DNA of 35,230 nucleotides from Gammaproteobacteria bacterium (lineage in GTDB: Bacteria; Pseudomonadota; Gammaproteobacteria; Arenicellales; Poriferihabitantaceae). The stretch lies in the NCBI GenBank assembly GCA_022822625.1, contig JAJEAV010000014.1:1-35230 (forward strand). The letters are read 5' to 3'. Every line of letters begins with the position of its first letter. Within the stretch, counting starts at the first letter, position 1. The notes under the pieces are model-generated. The model was given only the letters and a program-made list of their open reading frames with translations. It did no database searches and was not told the origin of the DNA. A program made the translations under genes and the position numbers. Below are positions 26,046 through 34,777 of this stretch, one piece after another.

Positions 26046-27955
26046 GCGATCGACTTGAAGAACGATTTGATTTCCCGGATATTCCTGACTATCGGCATTG
26101 GTGGCAGACTGTCCAGAAATTGCCTTCCATAGGGCTTGTTCAGTATTCGGGAATCACAAATCACCAGAACCCCCTGATCTTTTTCAGAACGAATCAGTCG
26201 CCCTGCTCCCTGTTTGAGGGTGACGACTGCCTCGGGTATCTGGATTTGCATGAATGCGTTTTCTCCATTCTCATTGCAATATCGAATTCGGCTTTTCATC
26301 ACGGGGTCCTCAGGGGATCCAAATGGCAGTTTATCAATAATGACGCAGCTTAATGCGTCTCCCTTGATATCGACTCCTTGCCAGAATGTAGAAGTGCCAA
26401 ACAGCATGGCATGTCTATTTTCTACAAAGTTGTCAAGCAGAATTTGCTTGGACATGTCTCCCTGCCGGTAAAGGGGCCAGTCAACCTCTGCCTGAACACG
26501 ATCATACACGCGGTTCAACATGGCGAAACTGGTAAACAGGCAAAATGCTCGTCCTCGGCTTGCTGTACCAATTTCAATGATCAATCGCTTGATGGCTTCG
26601 GGAAAATCCGGGTCATTAGGAACCGGAATATCTTCATCAATCAATAACCGGGAATTGGCTGCATAGTCATATGGACTCTCCCAAAATCCGGTATTCGTGT
26701 CCTGTTCTGATAATCCGATTTTCCTCATGAAAGGCGCAAAATCCCGTTCGACTGATAAGGTTGCTGACGTAAAAATCCTGCTTTTGCCGGGAGCGTTCAT
26801 GTGCTCCCGCAGGTGCTGCCCCACATCCAATGGAGTCGAATTCAGATTAAATCCGCTGCTACGAGCTGAAAACCAACATGCAGAGTTCTGATCGTTATCA
26901 TCACACCAGGTCCAGAGATTATCCGACATCCAGGCAGCCCTGTCCCGACAACGAGACAATCCAGTACCGACAAGGGCAGCAGTTTCAAGTTCCTGAAGAA
27001 CATTTTCAAATGCCAACTTGAGATTGGTGGTTGTCTCTTCCCATTGCTGGTTTCTGATCTCGCTATACAGCCTTGGCCCTTGGTAGTTCCTGTTGGAAAG
27101 CAAAATCAAGTTATTTACGGCCAGTTCAAGCTCCATGAACCCGGACCTGAAGTCGATACTGCTATTTTCTTCCAGTTCAGCACTTTGAATGTCCTCAATT
27201 AGATGACTGACCTGCGTGCTTGAGAAAGTAAAACCCAAAAAGTTGGAGGCAATATCTGGCAGACTGTGTGCCTCATCGAAAATCACTACATCATGCTCTG
27301 GCAATAGCCCGCCGAATCCACTCTCCTTGACCGACAAGTCAGAAAAATACACGTGGTGGTTAACAACAACCAGTTCACTTTCTACAGCCTTTTTTCGAGC
27401 TGCATTTACATGACACTTGCCGAAGTCAGGACAATGCCCACCCAGACAGTTTTCACTGGTGGAAGTAACTACTCTCCAGACCGGTGAATTCTCAGATACA
27501 TCATCCATCTCGGATATGTCACCAGTCTGGGTAGTGTTCGCCCATTCGTTAATTTTTGACAGGGGACGCTGCATGCGAACATCTACCAGATCTGTCTGCT
27601 GCTGGGCCTGTTTCAGTCTGTAGCGACACAGGTAGTTGGCGCGTCCCTTGAGCATGCAGGATTCGACCTCCGTACCCAGTACACGTAACAGGTTTGGAAG
27701 GTCACGAAAATAAATCTGCTCTTGTAGGGCACGTGTTGCAGTAGAGATTACGGTGCACTTTTCAGAGAGGATGGCCGGCACTAGATAGGCATAAGTCTTT
27801 CCGGTTCCAGTTCCTGATTCGCAAACAAGATTACCGGAAAACTGAATTGCATCAAATACCGCCTCAGCCATTTCCCGTTGCGACATGCGAGGCGTGAACC
27901 CCGGCAAGCTACTGTGCAGAAGCCCGTTCTGCTGGAATATCTGGTCAATCATCAT
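26042..27955 (-). CDS. yoaA: YoaA/DinG-type ATP-dependent DNA helicase (XPD-like, Fe-S)
   Basis: A 637-residue superfamily 2 helicase. Walker A is ESGTGTGKT at residues 46-54, the DEAH box is VIFDEAHSLPD, and motif VI is QGAGRLIRSEKDQG. Four cysteines between about residues 110 and 185 (in NYLC and CLGGHCPDFGKC) fit the XPD-type iron-sulfur cluster. The length is near YoaA (about 636) and shorter than DinG (about 716), and the tsaB neighbour also fits YoaA. YoaA works with the HolC clamp-loader subunit in repair of stalled forks in E. coli. Confidence 0.92.
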   Translation of the reverse strand: MMIDQIFQQNGLLHSSLPGFTPRMSQREMAEAVFDAIQFSGNLVCESGTGTGKTYAYLVPAILSEKCTVISTATRALQEQIYFRDLPNLLRVLGTEVESCMLKGRANYLCRYRLKQAQQQTDLVDVRMQRPLSKINEWANTTQTGDISEMDDVSENSPVWRVVTSTSENCLGGHCPDFGKCHVNAARKKAVESELVVVNHHVYFSDLSVKESGFGGLLPEHDVVIFDEAHSLPDIASNFLGFTFSSTQVSHLIEDIQSAELEENSSIDFRSGFMELELAVNNLILLSNRNYQGPRLYSEIRNQQWEETTTNLKLAFENVLQELETAALVGTGLSRCRDRAAWMSDNLWTWCDDNDQNSACWFSARSSGFNLNSTPLDVGQHLREHMNAPGKSRIFTSATLSVERDFAPFMRKIGLSEQDTNTGFWESPYDYAANSRLLIDEDIPVPNDPDFPEAIKRLIIEIGTASRGRAFCLFTSFAMLNRVYDRVQAEVDWPLYRQGDMSKQILLDNFVENRHAMLFGTSTFWQGVDIKGDALSCVIIDKLPFGSPEDPVMKSRIRYCNENGENAFMQIQIPEAVVTLKQGAGRLIRSEKDQGVLVICDSRILNKPYGRQFLDSLPPMPIVRNIREIKSFFKSIA

Positions 27956-28020
27956 GACCGTAAAAACCGGGAAGATTGGTCGATTTCAGAATTTGAAACT
28001 ACCTTACGAAGGAAAATCAG

Positions 28021-29139
28021 TCAAGATACGATTTCATCGAAAAACGACTTGATCCGCTCGGACCAGGAACGGCTTTTCGGACTATGTTTTTCTCCTCCTT
28101 TCGCAAGGCTCTCTTCAAAATCCCTGAGCAGCTGTTTCTGTTTGTCATTGAGGTTAACCGGCGTCTCCACTACAACCTTGCAGTGCAGGTCTCCCTGTGC
28201 TCCATTTCGAACATTTCGTACCCCCTTGCCTCGTAGCCGGAATATCTTTTCCGACTGGCTTTCAGCCGGAATCTTTAAATTTGCACGTCCCTCCAAAGTT
28301 GGAATCTGTATTTCACCACCCAGTGTCAGAGTTGCAAATCCAACCGGCACCTCACAATACAGGTCATCCCCATCCCGTTCAAAAATGCTGTGTCGAGACA
28401 GACGAATTTGTACATACAAATCTCCGGGACGACTTCCCGGACGACCGATATCACCCTCACCGTTTAATCGGATATTATCACCATTATTCACGCCTGCCGG
28501 GATTTTGACTGACAGGGTTTTTTCCTTGCGGACTATGCCCACACCATTGCATGCAGGACAAGGGTCTTTTATGACAGTACCCTTTCCGTGGCAGTCGGGA
28601 CAGGTTGTCTGAACAGAGAAAAAGCCTTGTTGCATGCGAATTTGTCCATGACCATCACATCTTTCGCATTTTACAGGCTGTGTTCCAGACCTGGCTCCTG
28701 AACCACTGCATTCCGTGCATACCGAGTTTTTGGGTACTCGAATCGTTTTTTCGACACCTGAAACTGCTTCTTCAAGAGTGAGAGTGATCTGATATTGAAG
28801 GTCGGCACCACGGGCTTGACGGGAACTGCCTCCAGTTGTTCCGCCGAAGATATCGCCGAAGATATCGCCGAAGATATCGCCAAAGCCACTCGCAGGCCCA
28901 CCACCCGCTTCTTGTGATATGCCTGCATGACCAAATTGATCATAAAGAGAGCGTTTTTGCTCGTTGCTGAGGATATTGTAGGCTTCCTGGATCTCCTTGA
29001 ATCGACTTTCGGCTTCCTTGCTGTTTTGATTGCGATCAGGGTGGTACTTCATCGCCAAACGACGATATGCCTGCTTTATTTCCTTGTCGCCGGCATTACG
29101 ATCTACCTCAAGGGTTTCATAATAATCTCGTTTGGACAT
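28021..29139 (-). CDS. dnaJ: DnaJ, Hsp40 co-chaperone
   Basis: The protein has 372 residues. The J domain ([27 protein letters not shown]) carries HPD in YHPDRNQ. A Gly/Phe linker contains three GDIF repeats. The zinc region has four CxxCxGxG motifs: [24 protein letters not shown] and CPACNGVG. C-terminal substrate-binding domains follow. It stimulates DnaK ATPase and delivers unfolded clients. It lies 77 bp after dnaK; a hairpin sits between them, and no separate heat-shock promoter was seen. Confidence 0.98.
   Translation of the reverse strand: MSKRDYYETLEVDRNAGDKEIKQAYRRLAMKYHPDRNQNSKEAESRFKEIQEAYNILSNEQKRSLYDQFGHAGISQEAGGGPASGFGDIFGDIFGDIFGGTTGGSSRQARGADLQYQITLTLEEAVSGVEKTIRVPKNSVCTECSGSGARSGTQPVKCERCDGHGQIRMQQGFFSVQTTCPDCHGKGTVIKDPCPACNGVGIVRKEKTLSVKIPAGVNNGDNIRLNGEGDIGRPGSRPGDLYVQIRLSRHSIFERDGDDLYCEVPVGFATLTLGGEIQIPTLEGRANLKIPAESQSEKIFRLRGKGVRNVRNGAQGDLHCKVVVETPVNLNDKQKQLLRDFEESLAKGGEKHSPKSRSWSERIKSFFDEIVS
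28843..28878. repeat. Three perfect 12-bp tandem repeats inside dnaJ
   Basis: The unit GCCGAAGATATC (plus-strand reading) occurs three times without mismatch, followed by an imperfect partial copy. It encodes the GDIF repeats of the Gly/Phe linker. Whole-codon length means gain or loss of a unit keeps the frame. Confidence 0.9.
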
Positions 29140-29158
29140 TGATGTTCGACCTGAGACA

Positions 29159-29185
29159 TCAAGGCGGAGACACTCCCCGCCTTGA
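29159..29185 (-). promoter_or_regulatory. Hairpin between dnaK and dnaJ
   Basis: A perfect 9-bp inverted repeat (TCAAGGCGG / CCGCCTTGA) around a 9-base loop lies in the 77-bp dnaK-dnaJ gap. No U-tract follows on the minus strand, so it is unlikely to be a full terminator. It may slow 3' decay of dnaK mRNA or partly attenuate transcription into dnaJ, which would help keep DnaK above DnaJ levels. The effect is inferred. Confidence 0.55.
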
Positions 29186-29216
29186 CAATTACTTCGGGTT
29201 TAGACTGAACACAACA

Positions 29217-31130
29217 CTACGAGTTCTTCTTGCTGTCGTCGTCGACCTCTTCGAACTCGGCATCGACAACGTCGTCAGAACCTGACTTTTCGGAATCATC
29301 CGTCGATTCACTGCCCTGCTGTGCAGCCTGAGCAAGCAATGTTACTGAAACCTCGGTTACAGTTTCAATTCTGGACTTGATATCCTCGATATTTTCACCT
29401 TTTATCGATTCATCCAGCGCAGATAGAGCATCTTCGACCCTGGTTTTTTCATCCGCATCGATTTTGTCTCCAACTTCATCGAGCTGCTTGCGAGTTGCAT
29501 GGGCAATCGCCTCGGCCTGATTACGGGTGTCGGCCAGTTCTCTTGCCTTCTTGTCTTCTTCGGCATGCTCTTCAGCATCTTGAACCATTCTTTCTATTTC
29601 ATCATCAGACAGGCCTGAACTCGACTTGATCACGATCTGGTTTTCCTTGCCGGTAGCCTTGTCTTTCGCGGAAACATTCAAGATGCCGTTCGCATCAATA
29701 TCAAAAGACACATCAATTTGCGGAACGCCACGCGGGGCTGGCCTGATCTCAGTCAGATCAAAACGGCCCAGTGTCTTGTTTCCGCTGGCCATTTCCCGTT
29801 CGCCTTGCAGAACATGTACGGTCACCGCCGATTGATTGTCTTCTGCAGTCGAGAAAACCTGACTCGCATTGGTGGGTATCGTGGTGTTCTTTTCGACCAG
29901 CTTGGTCATCACGCCCCCCAGTGTTTCAATACCTAGCGACAGCGGGGTAACGTCCAGCAGCAGAACATCCTTGACATCGCCACCCAGTACACCCCCCTGA
30001 ATGGCAGCACCTACGGCAACGGCTTCATCCGGGTTCACATCGCGCCGGGGCTCCTTTCCAAAGAAGTTTTCGACAACTTCGTGGACTTTCGGCATACGCG
30101 TCTGTCCCCCAACAAGAATGACATCATTGATATCGGAGGGTTTGAGGCCAGCATCCTTCAAGGCGGTTCGGCATGGCTCAAGAGTTTGCTTGATCAGGTC
30201 ATCAACCAGATTTTCGAGTTTGGCACGAGTCAACTTCATGTTGAGATGCTTGGGACCACTTGAATCTGCCGTTATGTAAGGCAGATTGATTTCAGTCTGG
30301 CTGCTGGATGACAGCTCGATCTTGGCCTTTTCAGCGCCTTCCTTAAGGCGTTGCATGGCCAGAGGGTCGCCACGCAGGTCCATGCCCTGATCTTTCTTGA
30401 ACTCATCTGCCAGATAGTCAATCAGGCGGCGATCAAAATCCTCACCGCCCAGAAATGTATCACCATTGGTAGACAGCACTTCGAATTGATGTTCACCTTC
30501 AATCTCGGCAATTTCAATCACGGAGACGTCGAAGGTTCCGCCGCCAAGGTCGTACACGATAATCTTGCGATCACCCTTGGACTTGTCCATGCCATAAGCC
30601 AAGGCAGCCGCAGTCGGCTCATTGATGATTCGCTTGACTTCCAGACCTGCTATTTTGCCGGCGTCCTTGGTTGCCTGGCGTTGTGAATCATTGAAGTAGG
30701 CCGGTACGGTGATGACCGCTTCCGTGACTTTTTCACCAAAGTAGTCTTCCGCGGTTTGCTTCATTTTCTGAAGTATGCGAGCCGAAATTTCCGGTGGAGC
30801 CATGCTCTTGCCGCCCGCCTCAACCCATGCATCACCATTCTTGGCCTTGGTGATCTTGTAGGGCATCAGGTCGATATCCCGCTGTACGACATTCTCATCG
30901 AACTTTCTTCCAATCAAGCGTTTCACGGCAAAAATCGTATTGTCGGGATTGGTCACAGCCTGCCGCTTGGCAGATTGACCAACCAACACCTCACCGTCTT
31001 TTGCGAACGCGACAATTGACGGGGTAGTTCGGTCACCCTCGCTATTTTCAATGACTTTGGGGGATGATCCTTCCATGACTGCAACGCAGGAATTGGTTGT
31101 ACCCAAGTCGATGCCTATGATTTTGGACAT
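29217..31130 (-). CDS. dnaK: DnaK, Hsp70 chaperone
   Basis: A 637-residue Hsp70. The nucleotide-binding domain opens [21 protein letters not shown] and includes [13 protein letters not shown] and [16 protein letters not shown]. The linker [15 protein letters not shown] leads into the substrate-binding domain, then an alpha-helical lid and the conserved acidic tail [12 protein letters not shown]. The start has GAGG eight bases upstream. It lies 83 bp downstream of grpE with its own sigma-32-like promoter, and is followed by dnaJ. Confidence 0.99.
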   Translation of the reverse strand: MSKIIGIDLGTTNSCVAVMEGSSPKVIENSEGDRTTPSIVAFAKDGEVLVGQSAKRQAVTNPDNTIFAVKRLIGRKFDENVVQRDIDLMPYKITKAKNGDAWVEAGGKSMAPPEISARILQKMKQTAEDYFGEKVTEAVITVPAYFNDSQRQATKDAGKIAGLEVKRIINEPTAAALAYGMDKSKGDRKIIVYDLGGGTFDVSVIEIAEIEGEHQFEVLSTNGDTFLGGEDFDRRLIDYLADEFKKDQGMDLRGDPLAMQRLKEGAEKAKIELSSSSQTEINLPYITADSSGPKHLNMKLTRAKLENLVDDLIKQTLEPCRTALKDAGLKPSDINDVILVGGQTRMPKVHEVVENFFGKEPRRDVNPDEAVAVGAAIQGGVLGGDVKDVLLLDVTPLSLGIETLGGVMTKLVEKNTTIPTNASQVFSTAEDNQSAVTVHVLQGEREMASGNKTLGRFDLTEIRPAPRGVPQIDVSFDIDANGILNVSAKDKATGKENQIVIKSSSGLSDDEIERMVQDAEEHAEEDKKARELADTRNQAEAIAHATRKQLDEVGDKIDADEKTRVEDALSALDESIKGENIEDIKSRIETVTEVSVTLLAQAAQQGSESTDDSEKSGSDDVVDAEFEEVDDDSKKNS

Positions 31131-31181
31131 ATTGAAAACCTCAAGTATTCAGCAATATTGATAGAAAAATTCTGGTTCAGG

Positions 31182-31209
31182 ATATAGGGTCAGATTCAAA
31201 AATAGCAAG
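31182..31209 (-). promoter_or_regulatory. Sigma-32 (heat-shock) promoter before dnaK
   Basis: On the minus strand CTTGCTA and CCCTATAT are separated by 13 bases, close to the sigma-32 consensus CTTGAAA-N13-15-CCCCATnT. The -35 box begins a few bases after the grpE stop. Predicted transcription would begin about 40-45 bp before the dnaK ATG. Weaker than the grpE promoter match, but the same spacing is found in both. Confidence 0.6.
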
Positions 31210-31213
31210 CCGA

Positions 31214-31915
31214 TCAATTGGCAATGACCACCATGGCGGGACGTAGCAGACGATCTTTGAGAATAAAGCCCTTTTGCATCACGGATACGATTTCTCCTGA
31301 CTTGACATCCTTACTGTCAACCATTGATATCGCCTGATGATATTCCGGATTGAATGGAATGCCCTGGTCTGCTTCAACCGATGAAATGTTGAACTTATCG
31401 AATACTGACTCTAGTTGTTTCAGCGTGAGTGCCAACCCTTCCTGCATTTTCCCTACCGCCTCGCTTGCGGAATCATCGATTTCTACTTTCACAGCCTGGT
31501 CCAGGCTATCGGCGACACTCAATAACTCCCTGGCGAAGCCTTCGATTGCGTATTTGCGTGCTGAAGTAATTTCGTTTTGACTTCTCCGCTGGATATTCTC
31601 TACATCTGCCTTGGCACGCAGATAGCCGTCTTTCAGTTTGCCTGCTTCGACACGCGTCTTTGTCAATTCCACAAGAATTTGATCCGGACTCATCATTTGT
31701 ATCTCCTGTCTGACGAGAGATTCTTCACTTTCCGGGTCAGAGCCTTCGGCAGACTCGCCTTGATCAGCTTCCGTATCCTGTTGTTCAGCCGGATCATCGC
31801 CCTGCTCTTTCGCATTCAGGTCGGATGACGGAGTCTGTTGTTCATCTGAAACAGGAATCTCGGTTTGCTCGTCCTGATTTTCAGGATGTTCGTTCTTGTC
31901 GGTTGAATCGCTCAT
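31214..31915 (-). CDS. grpE: GrpE, nucleotide exchange factor for DnaK
   Basis: A 233-residue protein with a long acidic, disordered N-terminus (about 75 residues rich in Asp, Glu and Gln), then the coiled coil (VELTKTRVEAGKLKDGYLRAKADVENIQRRSQNE) and the C-terminal beta domain with FNPEYHQAISMV and GFILKDRLLRPAMVVIAN. E. coli GrpE has 197 residues; the extra length is all in the N-terminal tail. First gene of grpE-dnaK-dnaJ. Confidence 0.97.
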   Translation of the reverse strand: MSDSTDKNEHPENQDEQTEIPVSDEQQTPSSDLNAKEQGDDPAEQQDTEADQGESAEGSDPESEESLVRQEIQMMSPDQILVELTKTRVEAGKLKDGYLRAKADVENIQRRSQNEITSARKYAIEGFARELLSVADSLDQAVKVEIDDSASEAVGKMQEGLALTLKQLESVFDKFNISSVEADQGIPFNPEYHQAISMVDSKDVKSGEIVSVMQKGFILKDRLLRPAMVVIAN

Positions 31916-31952
31916 AGTCAGATCAAGCCCATGGTTTTAGGAAACGCCACGG

Positions 31953-31980
31953 ATATGGGGGTTTTCGCTAAAAGGTCAAG
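31953..31980 (-). promoter_or_regulatory. Sigma-32 (heat-shock) promoter before grpE
   Basis: On the minus strand CTTGACC and CCCCATAT are separated by 13 bases. The -10 element matches the consensus CCCCATnT fully and the -35 core CTTGA is intact. It lies about 38 bp before the grpE ATG and probably drives the whole grpE-dnaK-dnaJ unit after heat shock. Confidence 0.85.
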
Positions 31981-32055
31981 ACCGGAAACCGAATGATTTC
32001 GAGATGCCGGGCGGGTATTTCGGGTATCTAGATGATTCCGGCCAGCCCAGGCCAA

Positions 32056-32388
32056 TCAGATCGAAAAACTTGAGCCGCAACCGCAGGTTGCAGAAGCATT
32101 TGGGTTATTGATCAAAAAACGACTGCCCATGATGTCATCCTTGAAATCAATTTCTGCACCGGAGAGGTATTGCAGGCTCAACATGTCAACTACGACCTTG
32201 ACACCCCGATATTCCATCAGCAGGTCGTCTTCCTCGGTTGCTTCGTCAAACTGGAAGCCATACTGAAAGCCAGAACAGCCCCCCCCCTCGATATAGACCC
32301 TCAAGTGAACATCAGGACTATTTCGAGTCTTGAGAAGTTGATTGATGCGCTGGATAGCATCGGGAGATATTGTCAAATCTGGTTGCAT
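32056..32388 (-). CDS. erpA: ErpA, A-type iron-sulfur insertion protein
   Basis: A 110-residue A-type carrier that inserts Fe-S clusters into apoproteins, in E. coli including those of isoprenoid synthesis. The three cysteine ligands are present: one in EGGGCSGFQYGF and two in the C-terminal CGCGSSF. The block FLINNPNASATCGCG also fits ErpA. IscA and SufA share this pattern, but no isc or suf genes are adjacent and the N-terminal length fits ErpA. It lies upstream of grpE on the same strand, about 140 bp away. Confidence 0.93.
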   Translation of the reverse strand: MQPDLTISPDAIQRINQLLKTRNSPDVHLRVYIEGGGCSGFQYGFQFDEATEEDDLLMEYRGVKVVVDMLSLQYLSGAEIDFKDDIMGSRFLINNPNASATCGCGSSFSI

Positions 32389-33141
32389 GGGTAAGTGAAA
32401 ATAAGTACAGAAAGCCGTGAATCAGTTTGCAATTATAGTATGTTCATCATTGAAAAAATCAAGGTTTCCTGTTTTTCTCTTCTTCCTCGGTCTTCGGTGC
32501 CCGGTGGGTGGGAAGCGCCACGGGCATTTGGGTCAAGTTTCCCGATGTATCGTTAGGTTCTCGTAATGTTTACCATTCGAAGCGAGTTTCGGTGTTTATG
32601 CTATGCCTGGTGTTTCCGTCATTCTTCCCGTCCTGCACGGAGCGAAAGGCCGATGCCAGTCCTGACGGGATTCATCCGAACGCGATTTTGTGTCCGTCAG
32701 GGACATCCAGATGTCAATTATGCGGGGTGGCGGTGAAGCGTCCGCCGAAGCACCCAGACTGTATTCGCGTATACCCCGATTCCTATTTAAGGATTAGGGA
32801 ATTTGTGGCAACTTTCCACGGTCGGGTGGAGTAGAATATTCATGGGCCCTGTTATTTTGGGGTGGTTGAAAAGCGTTCACTCGACAGGTGAAGTTCAAAA
32901 AACGGGGACGTCCACCAATAATACTCTAATTTAACAGGCTTTTTAATTTTTCATTGATTCTTGTTTTAAGGTTAGGGGTTATATATTTCAATAATATCCG
33001 CTGAATCTATAATAAACCATTGGCTACCCAATCATCATTGCGGGAGTCTTTCGCAAGTAGCATTTTCCGACCGACTCACAGAGCAAAAGTCTGCCTTGCC
33101 CTCCTGAAGGTGCTGGCCAATGGTGCAATAAGGGAATTGGC
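32389..33141. other. Non-coding stretch between erpA and the AlbA_2 gene
   Basis: About 750 bp with no gene I can support. A 108-codon plus-strand frame (32508-32834) has no family resemblance and no ribosome site. A block near 32898-32915 (AAAAACGGGGACGTCCAC) resembles sequences I associate with small REP-type transposase elements in environmental genomes. The last 100 bp lead to the ribosome site AAGGGA of the next gene. The composition changes along the stretch, consistent with a junction between core and acquired DNA. Confidence 0.4.
32432..32462 (-). promoter_or_regulatory. Possible sigma-70 promoter of erpA
   Basis: On the minus strand a perfect TATAAT lies about 45 bp before the erpA ATG, with TTGATT 19 bases upstream. 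The spacer is longer than the optimal 17, so the -35 assignment is uncertain. Confidence 0.4.
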
Positions 33142-34740
33142 ATGACTACCGACAGACTCCCAATTAATTTAGACCATCTGCTACAGCAGAGGACGATTGA
33201 GAGTGAGCGTGTCGAATACAAGGCTGGCTGGAATCCGGAGAGTGTGGTGCATACCCTTTGCGCATTTGCAAACGATTTCTACAATCTGGGCGGCGGTTAT
33301 GTGGTGCTGGGTGTAGAGGAGCAAGACGGCCGTGCCGTATTGCCACCCAAAGGGCTAAATCCGAACACTGTCGACAAAATCCAAAAGGAATTGCTGAACT
33401 TGGGCAACTCTGCGATTCGGCCTCCCTATCATCCGCTGACATCGACATGTGAAATCGAATCGAAGACGGTTCTCGTCCTGTATGTCCCGGGAGGTCAAAC
33501 CCGACCCTACAAGGCGAAGGCCAGTCTTTCACGACACAATCAGGAATGGCATTACTACATCCGCAAACACAACAGCACTGTCCGAGCGAAGGGTCAAGAT
33601 GAACTCGAATTAATTAGGTTGACTGCTACGGTTCCGTTTGACGACCGCTATCATCAAGCCGCATCTTTGCAAGATCTTTCCATTCGATTGATCGTACATT
33701 ACCTAGAAACTGTGGGAAGCGAACTTGCCTTGGAAGCCTCTGATCTTCCAATTGAAGTGCTGGGCCAGCGCATAAATATTGCTGGCGGTCCCTCGGAAAC
33801 CCTGCTTCCAAAAAATGTCGGCTTGTTGTTTTTCAACGAAAAGCCTCATGAATTCTTTCCGGCGACACAGATTGACGTGATTTGGTTTCCAAACGGTCCT
33901 GGAGAAGATTATTTTGAAGAAAAGGAGTTCAAGGGTCCGATATCAATGATATTGCGCGATGCAATTTCCTATATCGAACGAAACTATCTCAAGGAATCCG
34001 TCATCAAGCATCCAAATAAACCCGAAGCCGAGCGATTCTGGAACTTTCCAATAGGTGCAATTGAAGAAGCACTGGTCAATGCCGTCTATCACCGTTCGTA
34101 TGAAGAGCGCGAACCGATCGAGGTACGCATCACACCCGAGGAGTTGGTGGTCTTGAGCTTTCCGGGTGCTGATCACTCGATTCAAATGGAGGACTTGCAG
34201 CAGGGACAGGCAATCAATCGTCGCTACCGGAACCGACGTATCGGCGAATTCCTGAAGGAATTGGACCTTGCGGAAGGCCGGTCGACCGGAGTTCCGAAGA
34301 TTTTGCGCTCGATGCAACAGAATGGTTCACCGATTCCGGTTTTCGAAAGCGACGACGATCGGACTTTTTTCTTGGTTCGTCTTCCAGCACATGAGAAGAT
34401 ATTACCAGCGACAGTCAAACAAGGTTCAACACAAGGTAGCTTGCTGATAGAAAAAGAAGAATTGCTGCATACCGACCAAGTGACCGACCAAGTGACCGAC
34501 CAAGTTGAGCAACTGGTGATTGCGCTCACCAGAGAGATGAGTCGGACAGAATTACAAATGGCGCTGCAACTGAGACACCGCCGCCACTTCACCATCGCCT
34601 ATCTAAAGCCCGCCCTCAAGGCCAAGCTGGTTGAAATGACCCTCCCCGACAAGCCGAACAGCCAAAACCAGCGCTATCGCCGAACCGCTCAAGGCGAGGC
34701 GCTCGCTGAACAAATCAAACGGAAGAACGCCCCCACATGA
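33142..34740 (+). CDS. Schlafen AlbA_2-domain, GHKL-type ATP-binding protein
   Basis: A 532-residue protein. The N-terminal AlbA_2 domain has ESERVEYKAGW near residues 20-30 and GGGYVVLGVEE. A C-terminal HATPase_c_4-type region has an N-box-like EEALVNAVYHRSY near residue 307 and GRSTGVPKIL. Three TDQV repeats follow at residues 444-455, then a winged-helix-like C-terminus. Such proteins are often annotated as RecG-like helicases or transcriptional regulators but lack helicase motifs. Relatives are often found in mobile and defence-rich regions. AAGGGA six bases before the ATG supports the start. Function unknown. Confidence 0.85.
   Translation: MTTDRLPINLDHLLQQRTIESERVEYKAGWNPESVVHTLCAFANDFYNLGGGYVVLGVEEQDGRAVLPPKGLNPNTVDKIQKELLNLGNSAIRPPYHPLTSTCEIESKTVLVLYVPGGQTRPYKAKASLSRHNQEWHYYIRKHNSTVRAKGQDELELIRLTATVPFDDRYHQAASLQDLSIRLIVHYLETVGSELALEASDLPIEVLGQRINIAGGPSETLLPKNVGLLFFNEKPHEFFPATQIDVIWFPNGPGEDYFEEKEFKGPISMILRDAISYIERNYLKESVIKHPNKPEAERFWNFPIGAIEEALVNAVYHRSYEEREPIEVRITPEELVVLSFPGADHSIQMEDLQQGQAINRRYRNRRIGEFLKELDLAEGRSTGVPKILRSMQQNGSPIPVFESDDDRTFFLVRLPAHEKILPATVKQGSTQGSLLIEKEELLHTDQVTDQVTDQVEQLVIALTREMSRTELQMALQLRHRRHFTIAYLKPALKAKLVEMTLPDKPNSQNQRYRRTAQGEALAEQIKRKNAPT
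34471..34506. repeat. 12-bp tandem repeat (three copies) encoding TDQV
   Basis: ACCGACCAAGTG occurs twice, followed by ACCGACCAAGTT, giving TDQVTDQVTDQV between the ATP-binding and winged-helix parts of the AlbA_2 protein. Similar TDQV runs are familiar in this protein group, so it is a family linker and not a recent accident. Confidence 0.85.
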
Positions 34741-34777
34741 ACACCACTCCCATCGTTTCCAAAGTCTGGAAATCGCA

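Noticed and set aside
32508..32834. 108-codon plus-strand frame after erpA
   Set aside because: No ribosome site or family resemblance, and the amino-acid composition looks random.
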